From Prunella strophiata (lineage: Eukaryota; Chordata; Aves; Passeriformes; Prunellidae), in assembly GCA_036583965.1 (NCBI GenBank), contig JAZBQD010000034.1:4705347-4769346 (forward strand): a stretch of 64,000 nt of DNA, read 5' to 3'. Shown in pieces: positions 11,501 through 44,000 of the stretch. How positions within the stretch are numbered: the stretch's first letter is position 1; each line of letters begins with the position of its first letter. The translations under genes were made by a program, and so were the position numbers. Below the pieces are notes generated by a model, which saw nothing but the letters and a program-made list of their open reading frames with translations, did not search any database and had not been told where the DNA came from.

Positions 11501-14500
11501 AGGGTTGGGGTGGATTTTGGGAAAGGTTCTTCCCCAGAGGGTGCTGGGCACTGCCCAGGCTCCCCAAGGCTGCCAGAGCTCCACGGGGGTTTGGCCACCA
11601 CTCAAGGGATGCCAGGGTGGGATTTTGGGGGGTCTGTGCAGGGCCAGGAGCTGGGCTGGATGATCCTATGGGAACTCAGGATATTTCATGATTCTGTGCC
11701 AACATGTGACACTAATCAGCACGAAGCTTCTGCCACAAGGCTGTGAAAGAAGTGTCCAGCTCCAACACACAGCTTTTCCTGCCAGGATCACACCATCAGT
11801 GCCCTGCTGCTGGCACTGCTGACAGATGGTGTTTTGGGGAAGGCAGGGTGGAATTTCACCCTCTCACACTCAGGGCACAGCTGCTCTGGAGCTCCGTGTG
11901 TGTCTGTCACAGCATTTAGGGAAAAATCCAGGGCTGAAAGCCAGACCAAGCCAAGGGGACTGAAGCAAAGGCAACCAGCACACTCACAGTTAAATCTCGG
12001 ACTTGCTCTTCCAACTTGATGGCTTTGTGCTCCAAGGCACAGTCAGAGAGGGGGTGCTTGGGCTCCTCACTGGGGTCCTCTGGGCCACACTCGTCTCCTG
12101 TACTTCTCTGCTGAGCTGCAGTGCTGAAAGCACAGGGGCACCCCCTGAAATACAAACTAGGGACAAAGAAACAAAGTTGAGAAACTTCAGGGTCAATGGG
12201 AATTAAATGTTAGTGTCAGTATGAAAAGCAGGCTCTCTTAAAAGAGGTACACAGGATTCTAGACACAATTTTAGTTCTTTTCAGAAAACACAGACAATCA
12301 GCAAAGAAACACAGAAAGGTTTTAATTTCTTTTATTTTAGACTAACATGGCACACAGAAGCTTTACACCACTTTTTTGGCATACCTTCAAAAGAGTCAGA
12401 TTTCCACAGAAACACAAAATAAATGAGGTTGGAAAACACCTTCAAGACCATCAAGCCCAACCTGTGCCCAATCCCCACCTTGTCACCAGCCCAGAGCCCT
12501 GTGTGCCACATCCAGCCATTCCTTGGACACTTCCACCACCTCCCTGGTCTTTTCCAACACGAATAATTCTGTGATTTCCTGACTGTGTTTCACTCTGCCT
12601 CCTACTACACTTGCTTTTACAAACCAACCCAGGCAGGGCTCATTCCTGCCAGCATGAGCCTCAGCTCCACCTTCCCCTCACACCAGGCAGAATCTGCAGA
12701 ACAAAACAGAATTTCCTTCCAAACCAGCTCCATCCAGGAAACATTCCAGTACACACCTAACAAGGAAGGGTGTATTCTCCTTTTTTGGGAATACCTGGGC
12801 TCTTCCTCTGAGCAAAGCTTTCAACACCCCCATCATGCAATGTTTTATATCCCCTCTATGCAATATTTTCCATACATTAAGTGCACATCTAGCCTGTGAA
12901 AGGCAGCAGAGCCCAGAAATTCCTGTGCTGGCACAAATTCCACTCCCTGTGTTTTTACAGAACAATTCCACTCTGCACAGAGACACTAATTCAGACCCCA
13001 GAATCGATTCAGCTGAGTTCACATTACCAGGCCTGCACCATTAAGCATTCTTCCTCTTTAGCAAGGCTGCATTGCTCAGGTTCAATGTCACACAAGTGCA
13101 CAGAATTTCTTCTGGGGTCTGTCAGAAGCCTCAGTGCTGTTCAACTGTTTTGCCCCCTTTATTCCAGTACTGGAGCTGAGCAGAATTCAATCTCAAGGAG
13201 TTAAACCAGCTGAAAAATAACCCTATAAAACAAGAGGACTTTTCTCTCAGTGTCCCTGAATAGGCCTGCTGACAGATCAGATCAGTGCAAGTGCCAGTAC
13301 CAAAAAGAAGCCAAATATGTGAGAAGTGGGGCAGGGAGGAGGTGTCCCCGAGGGTTTAGACTGGCTCAACCCTCAAAGCCCAGCTCAAGAGATCTGCATC
13401 TGTCCAAAGACCACCAGGCATCTCCTCCCACCCGTGTTTAACAGCCCAGATGTTTCCTCATTTAAATCCTTAATAGCAGGGTGCTAAATGTCCCACGGCA
13501 CAAATGACAAACTTCCTCTTCCCACCTGAGGACATTTGCATGTGCAGTTTTTATTAAGTGGGTACTTAAAACATCGTCTGTATGTCAAACCACTCCTTTT
13601 CAACAAATCATGTGCCAAATACAAACCTCAAAGTGCTTTCTCCACTTACACTTGCTCTAGAGGAGGATGTTCCTCAGACTAATCTTTAGAGAACTACCTG
13701 GGTTCCAGGAATGCCAACACAAGGAAAAAAACCCACATTTCATCTCTGGATGCTGTTTGGTGCACAAGACCCCATCTTGAATGTTTTTTAAGATTCCTGT
13801 CACGTTCATTTTATTGACTGATTAACAGCACTTTATCAAAGTTAGAGAAAGTACATTAATCTAGAGGGGAGGACAGAGCAGGACCCCCTCACCAAGCCTC
13901 CAAAAATCAATCTGAGGCTTTCTTTGCACATAAAAACGTCCATGAGAAGCACCAGCTACGAGCTTTATCCTTTATCATCTCACATTTCATTTCAAAGAGC
14001 TGCAGGGATGGAAATCAGCCATGCTACAGACGAACCAAAGAACCCGAAACACAGCTGAGAAATCTCGCTGGGCCCCTCAGAGGTGAAACTCCTGTGTTTT
14101 AAAAATAGGCTGTGCAGCTCAGTTAACTCCTCTGCCCCCAAGATGCCAAAGCTGGAGAGGTTTTTCCCTCTGCCGGTGGTTACTGGCAGGGATGGGTGTG
14201 TTCAGCGTGGGAGAGGGGATGGAGGAGCCGGTCCCAGCTGCCTACGTGGAGCAGGGAGCTGCCTGCATGGACTCCTCTCTGCAGCCTCTAAACCCAAATC
14301 CCAAATCCCAGATTTGCTCCCCCGTGCAGGGACATTTCCTGGCAGCCACATGCTGCCCGGAAAAGTTATGGCCAAGAAATCCCAGCCTGACTTCAAGGGG
14401 AATTCTTCAGGTCTGTTACACAGGGTTGAAAATGCAGCTCGATTTACTCCTCCTAACTGCAGGATGAAAGGAATTCTCCCCAACAAGTGGCAGGAGCTAT

Positions 14501-16166
14501 TTCCAGGCTGTCCACTGACTGGGCTCCATCTTCTAAAGGCTGGTTTGGTCACAGCTACCCTAAAAATAGGCATGGATCCCACGGGAAGAAGCTGACACAT
14601 CCCGAAGTGACAGACACGTGGAAGTCGCGGGGTTACACAAGTTGGTGTTACAGAAAGATTCACAAAGCCATGTCACAGAAAGCCAAAGAGATAAGAAAGA
14701 GCAGAAAAGCTGATTGCAGCCATATGGCTTAAGCCAATTGTCCTTCAAGATTAATATTTCAGGGAGGAGAGGGTTTCTGGTCAGAGCTACAATAGTATCG
14801 TCACCTCTTTCTGGAGCACCATTCCAAAGGGACAATCAGCTCTCTCTAACGCAAGGGTCCTTCCCCAGCCTCCTGGAACTCTCCCTCCTCCTCCCAAATC
14901 AGCATGACAAAGCTCTCGAGTGCTGAGGCACACAGAAACATCTGCACTGGTTTCAGCCCTGATGAGCCTGCTGTGGAAGGAAATCTAATTACTCCCAATT
15001 CCTTCGCGCTGTTTCATCAGGGAGTGACTGCAGAGATAATGCAGAGCGAGGAGGGGATTGTCCCGCTCTGGGGTGGCCTCACCTCGAGAAATGGGGCACT
15101 TTTGGATGTAAAAAAGACCTAAAGCTCTTAAGAGAGTGTCCAAAGGAGGGACATGGAGATGGTGAAAGGCCCACTGCACGTTTTTCAGGGGGACAAAGCA
15201 GTTTTCACCCATATAAAAGGGAGAATTTCCTGACATGCATCTACATTTTGTCCCAAACACAGCTGAATCTACAATGTGCTGCAAATTTATTATATTACAT
15301 TTAAATAGTCTTTTAGTGATGCTTCTCTTCTAGACAAAAAACAAAATTAACAGGCATTTTGGCTTTTTTTTTCTTTTCACCTGCTCACACTTCACTCAAA
15401 TAACCAAAGCACCTTTAATGGATTTCTCTTTTCTAAGCCATATTCCATAATGTAAAAAAGCATGAGTGGACATTGTTCCTATCTAAATATTGACACAATT
15501 AAATAGATTCTCTTCCTGCGACCACCCAAAACACACCTTGGGCAGCACATGTGCTGCCTCACCACCAGAAACAAAACCCGAGGAGCACATTAGACCTGAA
15601 TAATTAATGAATAAACTAATGAATAAATGGTTCAGCCGGGCGAGACACAGAACCCACCCACAGTGGCAGGAAACCACCTCCCAACGTGACTTACCGAGCG
15701 CGGAAACGCTTTGCCTTAAAAATTAACATTAATTTCCCGACAACAAAAAAATAAATCGCTATTCCGGGAAAAGAGCTCGGTTAGGGGGGTTATTTCTGCT
15801 CCAGGGCGTTTTGAGCAGCGCGGAACGGCAGCGTGGGGTTCCGGGGCTGAGATGGGGAACGGCGGCGGGGGATGATGGAGACCGGCGGGGTCCGGCTGGG
15901 GTCCGGGTCGGGGTCCAGATCCGGGCCCGGGTCGTGGCTGGGGTCTGGGACCGGGTCTGGATCCGCTCCCGTTCCCGCTCCCGTTCCCGCCCGGGCCCAG
16001 CCCCGCGGCGCTGCCACGTCTGCCCCCGACACCCCGCGGCCCCGGGCCACCCCTGTCCCCCCGGCCCGGCCCGGCCGGTCCCAGCCCGCCCCACGTACCT
16101 GCCTGTGCCGGGCCTGCCGGCCGCGGGCAGCAGGGCCCCGAGGCGCCGCAGGGAGCGGGCGGCCAT
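8502..16166 (-). CDS. GRPEL2: GRPEL2, mitochondrial GrpE-like nucleotide exchange factor 2 (complete, 4 exons)
   Basis: Exons on the minus strand are 16099-16166, 11988-12144, 10803-10884 and 8502-8860, all bounded by GT-AG. They total 666 nt, or 221 aa plus TGA; human GRPEL2 is about 225 aa. The ATG sits in a good context (gccATGG). Exon 1 encodes an Arg/Leu/Ala-rich mitochondrial presequence (MAARSLRRLGALLPAAGR). Exons 2 and 3 give the acidic linker and the long dimerisation helix (EEQVRDLT, then ERYRRALADSENVRRR). Exon 4 completes the helix (FCRDLVEVADILEKT) and the beta-domain that contacts Hsp70 (LQSVFAKHGLQKMNPVGG, DPYDHEIICHVPAEG, GYKLHGRTIRHALVGVAV). The protein should release ADP from mitochondrial Hsp70 (HSPA9) in the matrix. 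GRPEL1 was rejected because the sequence follows the GRPEL2 paralogue and the 5q32 neighbourhood fits. The residue matching human Cys87 is Ser85. Confidence 0.95.
9645..9930 (-). mobile_element. CR1 LINE 3' fragment
   Basis: The plus strand shows the reverse complement of the avian CR1 3' region: agatcatcaagtcagcactgcc, then ctccagggatggtgtcccca, cctgggcagcctgtgccagt and gaagaaatttctcctaaaat. This is a classic 5'-truncated chicken-repeat-1 piece in GRPEL2 intron 3. Confidence 0.85.
11320..11705 (+). mobile_element. CR1 LINE 3' fragment
   Basis: The sequence runs through agtgtccaaaggaggggcac, ggaactctccaaggggagac, gctgggcactgcccaggctc and gggctggatgatcctatggg, ending in the typical atgattctgtg tail. 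It lies in GRPEL2 intron 2 with its 3' tail near 11700. Confidence 0.88.
12420..12576 (-). mobile_element. CR1 LINE 3' fragment (short)
   Basis: The plus strand has tgaggttggaaaacaccttc, aagaccatcaagcccaacc, a degraded centre and aataattctgtgat. This is the reverse-complemented CR1 3' end, lying in GRPEL2 intron 1. Confidence 0.7.
12577..15124. other. GRPEL2: GRPEL2 intron 1, mostly unique sequence
   Basis: I see no exon, RNA gene or tandem repeat here. Base composition is moderate, unlike the GC-rich satellites elsewhere. The short ORFs present have no recognisable family. Confidence 0.6.
15125..15180 (+). mobile_element. CR1 LINE remnant
   Basis: The segment agagtgtccaaaggaggga followed by catggagatggtgaa matches the block at 11355-11385 of the longer CR1 copy. 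Only this short core is recognisable. Confidence 0.5.
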
Positions 16167-16385
16167 GGCCCCGCACGGAGCGGCGGAGCAGCGCGGCGAT
16201 GGCCCGCGTCAGCGCGGAACTACAGCTCCCACACGGCCCCGGCACGGAGCGGCGCGGCAGATGGGCCCGCGTCTCAGCGCGGCAAACTTACAGTCTCCCA
16301 CACGGCCCCGCATGGAGCAGCGGAGCGGCGATGGCCCCGCGTCAGCGCGGAACTACCAGCTCCCACACGGCCCCGCGAGGCGGGC
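16167..16385 (-). promoter_or_regulatory. GRPEL2: GRPEL2 promoter: CpG-rich block of three 68-bp repeats
   Basis: Immediately upstream of the GRPEL2 ATG a block of about 68 bp occurs three times, starting near 16168, 16237 and 16305. Each copy begins gccccg(g)cacgga and ends in a core close to ACTACAGCTCCCACAC: 16218-16234 (best), about 16285-16303 (degenerate) and 16351-16367. The core resembles the ZNF143/SBS element (ACTACAAyTCCCA). The CpG density, the position and the absence of a TATA box fit a housekeeping promoter. The transcription start itself cannot be placed. Confidence 0.6.
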
Positions 16386-16589
16386 GGGGCCGGCTGAGGG
16401 CTGCGGCCCTGAGGGGAGGGCGGCCGGGGGAATGGAGGGCGGGCGGAGGGTGCTCCGCCTGCTGCCGGACACGGGGCTCCGGGACTCCGGGACTCCGGGA
16501 CTCCGGGGCTCGGCTGCCGGCACAAGGGGCCGGGGTTTGGCTCTAGACACGGCTGCTGTTCCCCGAGACTCGGATCTGGCACCGGCCTC

Positions 16590-16856
16590 CGGGACTGGGA
16601 CCCGGACACAGCTCCGGTGTGCCAAGGATCAGACCTGGGCACGCAGCACCGGTTCCCTGGAGCTCGGCCCGGACACAGTTCCGGTGTCCCAGGGATCAGA
16701 CCTGGGCACGCAGCACCGGTTCCCTGGAGCTCAGCTCCGGTGTCCAAGGGATCAGACCTGGGCACGCAGCACCGGTTCCCTGGAGCTCAGCTCCAGTGTG
16801 CCAAGGATGGGATCTGGGCACACAGCACCGGTTCCCTGGAGCTCGGCCCCGGTCAC
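16590..16856. repeat. 57-60-bp minisatellite, about 4 copies
   Basis: The repeated phrase is atcagacctgggcacgcagc, then accggttccctggagctc, then a variable join (ggcccggacacagttccggtgt or agctccggtgtcc). The fourth copy is diverged (gggatctgggcacacagcac). It lies about 430 bp upstream of the GRPEL2 start codon. Confidence 0.85.
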
Positions 16857-17224
16857 TGCTCCATCCCCCCGTACTCTGATTCTGCCCCGGCCCCAGCTCC
16901 TGCCCCCGGCGGAGTTTGGACCTGCACACCGGGTACACAGCTCTGGCCCCTGGGCTCGGATCATGGGCACACTGCTCTGTCCCCACAGGGCTCGGACCCA
17001 GACACAGCTCTGGTCATCCTGAGACACACAGCTCCCGCTGCTTCTGGGCGGGTTAAGGGGTGATAACAGGACAGGTTTCACCTCTAGTTCAGGAAAGGAC
17101 TGGATGACACTGCAAGTGTTCCTTACCTGTGGTGAATAAACATTAACCAAAGCCCAAAGCCTTGGCTGAAGCTGCTGACAACTGTGGGCTACCCATGGGG
17201 AGCCAGTGTGAAGGACAAGGGGGA

Positions 17225-17470
17225 ATAGCTTCAAACTGCCAGAAAGTAGATTTAAATGGGATATTGGGAAGTAATTCTTCCCTGTGAGGATGCTAAGGCC
17301 ATGGCACAGGGTGTACAGAGAAGCTGTGGCTGCCCTGGATCCCTTGGAGTGTCCAAGGCCAGCTGGATGGAGCCTGGAAGAACCTGGGATAGTGGAAGGC
17401 ATCCCTGCCCCTCGGAAGGAGATGAGCTTTAAGGTCCCTTCCAACCCACACCAGTCTGGGATTCTCTGAT
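17225..17470 (+). mobile_element. CR1 LINE 3' fragment
   Basis: Successive CR1 landmarks are gggaagtaattcttccctgt, gaggatgctaaggccatggc, agagaagctgtggctgccct and ttaaggtcccttccaaccca, followed by an attctctgat tail. It sits between the GRPEL2 promoter and the AFAP1L1 poly(A) site. Confidence 0.88.
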
Positions 17471-17587
17471 GTGCTTTCACCCTTGTCCCAGCAGCTGCTG
17501 CCACAGGGGTGCTGAGCCCAGCCCAGCCTTTCCCTGGCAGCAGGAGCAGCATTCCTCCCCATTCCCTCAGCCACAGGAGCGGGCAGG

Positions 17588-18726
17588 CCAGTGCCAGCGT
17601 CTTTATTAAAAGCTGCTTACCTAGGTACTAACACAGGGCTGTGGAAGAGCGAGCTCCAGAGGTTAATTGTGGCAGTCCATAGCATGAGAGGGTGATGGTG
17701 ACTCCCTTGTTCCCAGCACAAAATCTGGGGCCTTTCCTTTTAATTCCCGTCCCTTGTCTCTGCCTGTGCTGAATGACCTTACTCTATTTCACCTTTCTCC
17801 TCCCAATAGCCCTGCTGTTTTGTTTTGTTTAATTTTTAGACTTCCCTTCACTCCATTTTGATCACATGCCTTACCAACCTGTGTCTGAGTGCAGCAGCCA
17901 GAGTGTGAGTGTGCTGTTGGCCAGAAGACAGCCCTGTCCCCTTCCCTGCTTCCCCCCAAAACCAGCACAGGACCAGGGCAGGAAGCTGGACCTGCCTCCA
18001 TCCCCAGCCTTTGCAGCACTTCTAAGGTGTTTAGCAAAGGTAAAAGATGCCCATTGTTAATTTGCTTTCCAATGCTGACACTTGAGCTTCCTTCATTCCA
18101 AGGGAAGGCAGCATGCCCTCACCCTTGCTGCCTGGAGAACATGAAGGAAATATTGGACAAAGGCACTTGGTTGAAGCACAGCAAGCTTGAGCCATGAGGA
18201 ACCCTGAGATGAGACCCTGCAGAGCTGGGAGCAGTGAGCAGGGTGAACAACTGGCATCTCCAAAGTGGCTGGTCCTGAGCAGCTCCTGAATCCCAGTACT
18301 GAGGGGGCCAAAACCCCAACAAGTCCACGGTTGCTTTGGCAAATGTTAGCCTGGACACACGCTGATCCCCAAAACTGGAGCACCTGCTGGGCAGTGCCAA
18401 CTGCCAGCCCCAGGCTCTCCCCTCCTTCCTTCTGCACCCAGAGTTTGTGTCAGACTCCTGCCTCCGGGGCAGGCTCCCCCAGAGCTGGGTTTCCCAGGTA
18501 GTTTGTGACCCTGATCCACAAGGAACTCCCCTTCCCCACCCTCCTCCCCAGTCCCCTCCCGCCCCCTGCCCCTGGTTTATAGTGGTGGTGGTGCTGCAGT
18601 GGTGGGGCTGGCAGAACGTCTGTCTCTTCCACCACGCCTTCCCAGCACCCTCCCAGTGTCCTGGAGAATGGGGGCTGGCAGCTCCTCCGTGATCCCCACT
18701 GTGTGTTCAGGGCTGGGCAGGCTGAC
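17588..18726 (-). other. AFAP1L1: AFAP1L1 3' UTR with AATAAA at 17602-17607
   Basis: The minus strand carries AATAAA (tttatt at 17602-17607 on plus) about 1.1 kb after the AFAP1L1 stop codon, and no exon lies between. This gives a 3' UTR of roughly 1.14 kb. The end is inferred from the hexamer. Confidence 0.6.
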
Positions 18727-39131
<20,405 letters not shown>

Positions 39132-39147
<16 letters not shown>

Positions 39148-39340
39148 GGTGCGGAGCCGCGGCCGCCCCCGGCGCTGCGGGCGGGCGAGTGTCGCGGGCA
39201 GCGGCCGCCCGGCGGGGCCGGCTCTCGCTCGGGGCGGCCAATCCCCAAAGCCGCCCCTCCCTCCCTCCCTCTGAGCACGGCAGCGCCGAGCACCGGCCCG
39301 GCACGGCACGGCACGGCACGGCAGCGGGGACAGCCCCGGG
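39132..39340 (-). promoter_or_regulatory. AFAP1L1: AFAP1L1 exon 1 and CpG-rich 5' UTR/promoter region
   Basis: The start codon lies at 39145-39147 in a strong context (accATGG) and only 16 coding bases precede the donor. Upstream (39148-39340) is very CpG-rich with no TATA box and contains a ggcac pentamer run at 39300-39323. This fits a CpG-island promoter. The transcription start cannot be fixed from sequence. Confidence 0.6.
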
Positions 39341-41060
39341 CTGGGGGTCCCTGCCAGCCTCCATCCCCAGCGGCACCCGGAGCCCCCCACCCTTGCCAGG
39401 TCGTGAGTGAGCCACCCCCACCTGCCCGGCTTGGGGGAAAAATCCCGAATTCCCAGAGCCCCTAGCAAGGAGAGCTCCCCCCGAGCCCGCACTCCTCGTG
39501 TCCCCCTCCCCAAAATCCCCTCCGTGTCCCTGGCCGTGCCACTGTCATTGTCCCTCCCCAGCACAGACCTCCATGGAACCTTGGGGACCTGTGGGACCTG
39601 TGACAGTGCCCCAGGCGTGGCAGCAAGGACAGAAGCTGCTGGCACTGCCAGGACAATCCTGAGCCCTGTGGGGACAGCAGGGTGGGGCAGAAGTGTGATG
39701 AGGTTTCACACGTACCCAATTGTTATCACTTGGGAAAGCAATAACTGAAATATCAGCTGTGAATTAGCAACTGGCCTGGAGAAATTCCCCTTTTTGGGGC
39801 AATTTCAGCCCAGGAAGCTCAGCTCCTCTCACCCCCCCATGCCCAGCTCCTGCAGGGATGGTGTTTGATGGTCTCTCCATGCTGGATTGAGCCCCAGTGC
39901 TCTTCCACAACTTGGGATCACCTTTGGGGCAGGAATCTCAGCCCAGGGCTGCCAGCGCTGCCAGGCTGCTTTGGGAATTGCAGAGCAGCCAGGGGCAGCT
40001 TCCAGGGCAGCTGGTGACACCTGGGGTGTCCNNNNNNNNNNNNNNNNNNNNNNNNNNNNNNNNNNNNNNNNNNNNNNNNNNNNNNNNNNNNNNNNNNNNN
40101 NNNNNNNNNNNNNNNNNNNNNNNNNNNNNNNNNNNNNNNNNNNNNNNNNNNNNNNNNNNNNNNNNNNNNNNNNNNNNNNNNNNNNNNNNNNNNNNNNNNN
40201 NNNNNNNNNNNNNNNNNNNNNNNNNNNNNNNNNNNNNNNNNNNNNNNNNNNNNNNNNNNNNNNNNNNNNNNNNNNNNNNNNNNNNNNNNNNNNNNNNNNN
40301 NNNNNNNNNNNNNNNNNNNNNNNNNNNNNNNNNNNNNNNNNNNNNNNNNNNNNNNNNNNNNNNNNNNNNNNNNNNNNNNNNNNNNNNNNNNNNNNNNNNN
40401 NNNNNNNNNNNNNNNNNNNNNNNNNNNNNNNNNNNNNNNNNNNNNNNNNNNNNNNNNNNNNNNNNNNNNNNNNNNNNNNNNNNNNNNNNNNNNNNNNNNN
40501 NNNNNNNNNNNNNNNNNNNNNNNNNNNNNNNTTTGATGGATCCCAAAAGAAGGGATGGGTGACATCCACAGCTGCTGCCTTCCCCAGGGAGGGCACATCC
40601 TCCCAACATTGACCAGAGAGACACAGGCTGGCCCTAGGGGACCTGAGCTATCAGGGGGGTGATAAACACTGTCAGAGGCAGGAGAAGCAGGAGTGGCAGT
40701 GGAGGAGCTCTGGGATTTGCTGCTTAGGGTGATGTGATTCCCAAAAGAGAGATGGATGCCTCCCTGTGGGTGGGAAGGGAGACACTGCCAACACCCTCCC
40801 TCCCTGCTGCCCACTGATCCCGTGTCCCAGGGCTGGACAGGCACAGTGCTGCCCAGGGAGGCAGGACACCCACCCAGGGCTGGCACTGCCCTCGGGGCTG
40901 GCAGGGACACAGTCCCCCTGCAGCTGGAGGGGAGCAGCCAGCAATGCCCCGCAACATCTGGGCTGCTCTCTCCCAGAAACCCTCCCAGAGAAGCATGAAG
41001 AGCAGCAGGGCAGGAAGGCAGCCCCACACACCAACCCTGAGCAATTCCCCTCTCCATCAG
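39341..41060. other. Interval between AFAP1L1 and ARHGEF37, with assembly gap at 40032-40531
   Basis: The interval holds unremarkable GC-rich sequence around exactly 500 N. No exon encoding the start of the ARHGEF37 DH domain was found at 39341-40031 or 40532-41060. The missing exons are therefore probably in the unsequenced gap. Confidence 0.7.
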
Positions 41061-44000
41061 GCCTCACACGGGCGCCTCAGACCTCAGCTTCTTCCTGGTG
41101 ATGCCCGTGCAGAGGGTCACCAAGTACCCTCTGCTGCTGGGGAAGATCCTGGAGAACACCCCGAGCAGTGCCAGTGCCCACTCAGCCCTGCAGGCAGCGG
41201 CTCGTGCCATGGCCCAGGTCAATGCCAACATCAACGAGCACAAACGGCGCAGGGAAGTGGGTGAGTGGCCAGGGGCTTGGTGCAGGAGGGGGGCACAGCA
41301 CCCACTGGTCTCCTGGGCACTAATTCCCACTTAAATCAGTTCAAAGCTCTCCTGCCCTCCACTTAATCCTGCCTGCTGGAGCAGCAGACTCTGTGCAGGC
41401 AGCTCCTGGAACTGCTCTGGTCCTGTAAGTGCCACTCTGGGCAAGACCCAGGAGCAGGGTGGCATGGGGGGGCTGAGGACTATACCAGTCTGTCCACATT
41501 CCTGGGGCTGGGGAACGGGGAATAACAGTCCTGCCCTTGGGATAGGAGAAACCAGGCTCCCCAGAGATGGGAGCTCACCTTTCTTTTTGGTTTTCCTACT
41601 CCTTCCCTTCTTTGATGTGCCTCGTGCTTATCCTGCTGATCAGCCCTTGTGCTGCTCACCTTCCTTGCCTGCTCAGCCATGAAGTCTCCTCTTCTGATCT
41701 TTTTTGTCCCCTTTTTTTTGTGTCCTCCCACCCGAGGCAGCAACCAAATACAACAAGGCCGAGCACCTGACGCTGCGGGACCGCCTGGCGCGCCTCAACA
41801 CCCACTCCATTGCCAAGAAAACCACGCGCCTCAGCCGGCTCCTCATGCACGAGGCTGGCATCGTGGCCAAGGTGGGCAGCCCTCTCCTGCACCCCGGGCA
41901 CCTGCTGCCCCTCCTTGGGTCGTTTCTGGGGCGTTTTGCTGCTCCTGAAGTGCCTCAGTGGCAGAATGGGGAGCGCAGGGGTGGGGTGGTTGGTGCTGCC
42001 TCCTCCATCATGCCAAGGAGCAGTGGGACACACCTCAGTCCCCACCCCACAGCACTGCAGGGCAGCACTTTGACTCCCAAAGGAGCTGCAGGACCCTCAG
42101 GCCCCCCAGCAAAAGGAAAGGCACCCCCATGTTCCCCAGCACCACACCAAGAGCCTTGTTGCTGCCTGCAGCAATGTTTTGACCCCTTCCCAGATTCATG
42201 GAGCCCCCCAGGGTCTGCCCTGCCCTGTGAGCTCCAGGCAGGTGCCAGGCTGCTGTTTCAGCCCCCAGTGATGGGCATCAGCCCTGCCCATGCTGCTGAC
42301 AAGCTGCCTCTTTCCTTACAGACTGAGGACAAGGAATATGATGACCTGGAAGAGAAGTTCCAGTGTGTGGCATCCAGTGTGGCCACCCTGAAGGAGAACA
42401 TGGCAACCTACCTGGGCCACTTGGAGGTAACACCTTGACCACTGCCCAGGGGTTGGCCCCATCCCCTCAGGAGCTGTTCCTTGGGATTGTAAAATACTTT
42501 TAAGCCCTGTGGAAAGCAGGAGCTGTTGGGGATGCTCAGGGATTTGCAGCTGAGCTGTTGTGTCAGGGAGTTGCACAACACCAAGGATCGCTCAGGTCCA
42601 GGGGAGTTTAAACCAAAGCTGAGGCTTTGACAACACTGTCTGAGCTGGTGTCATTTGAGAATAATCCACCCTTAAACTTATCGTTATTTCAAGGTCTTAA
42701 ATGATTGAAAAGGCCAGGTGTTGTTCAGCCTGGGAATTCTTGCTTTAATAGTGGCTATAAGGCAGAAATGTCCCCAGATCAGTCCTGACAACAAATTGCC
42801 CTTCTGAAATCACCTGGGTCAGCAGCTGCTACGATTTTCTCATGGAAATCCCTTGGGGCATCTGAGGAAAATGAAAGTCTGAGTGCTGGCAAAGCATGCA
42901 ATCCCCAGACACAGCATTACCAGGAAAGCCTCGGGAAGTGGCCGAGGGTTCAGCAGCAATTCCTGGGCTGGAAAGACCTTGCAGGGCAGATTGACAAGGG
43001 CTGCCCACACCGGATTGTTGGGAGGGAGGTAAAGGAGTGTGGTGCTGCCTCCCTCGCAGGCGTTCCTGCTGCCCACCCCGCACCAGTGTGACCTGCAGAT
43101 GGAGCAGGGACCCGCCCAGCAGCATCGCCGCCTCTCCGAGCTCCTCCAGGGCACCGTTTTCCCCGAGTTTGTGAGTGCTCCTGCCCTGCACATCCCCTTC
43201 TGCTCCCCCACCTTCTGCCAGGGCACAGTGGGGGCTGGCAGCCAGGAGCTGAGGGCACCCCAGTGTCCTCACAGTCCTCCAGAGCCCAGCTTAGCAGGCA
43301 GAGCCAGCAGCGAGTAACAGGATCCGTCTGCAGTCCCTGGCACAGGGAGGGAGGGAGCAGCTCCAGGGGAGAAGGGAGGGCAGGGACAGGGACAGGGACA
43401 CAGCAAGAGCACAGCTCCCGAGCCCACCCAGGGCTGGGATGAGCTGCAGTGTGTGTGATGGAGATGGGGAGGAGACCAGGACACCCCAAGGCAGGGGCAC
43501 AGGGCCCTTAAGTGGGCTCTGGGCAGGGGTTTGGGGAGACACTCAGCTGAGACTGTTCTGAGCCATTCCAGGCTCCTGCTGTTTCCACAGAGCACAAGTC
43601 TGGAGCTGTGTCAGGCTCCCTCCCAAGGCTTTGTGTTGGTTGGCACCCTGTGTGCCCTCAGGGAAAGACGTCCCAGCTGCTCCCCACTCCACAGACCCCC
43701 GAGGCTCTGCCCCTCACCCCCTGAGCTGGCAGCTGCTCCTCTCTGGGGGCTCACTGGGCATTGGGTTCTGCCCCCACAGAAGCAGCGTGTGGCCAGGCTG
43801 GTGTGGCAGCCCCTCTGCAGCCTCTCAGACATGCTGCAGGGGCCCCAGCAGCTGGTGAAGAAGCGCCTGGACAAGCTGCTGGACTACGAGGAGATCCAGG
43901 AGAGGAAGAGTGAGGTGGGCAGCGTGAGCTATGATGAGGAGGCTGCCATGAACACCTACCTGGCCATCAATGACCTGCTGGTGGCTGAGCTGCCCCAGTT

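Noticed and set aside
15790..17022. Overlapping ORFs of 150-403 codons around the GRPEL2 promoter
   Set aside because: They run through CpG-rich tandem repeats and the GRPEL2 first exon on the opposite strand; there is no domain or conserved start.
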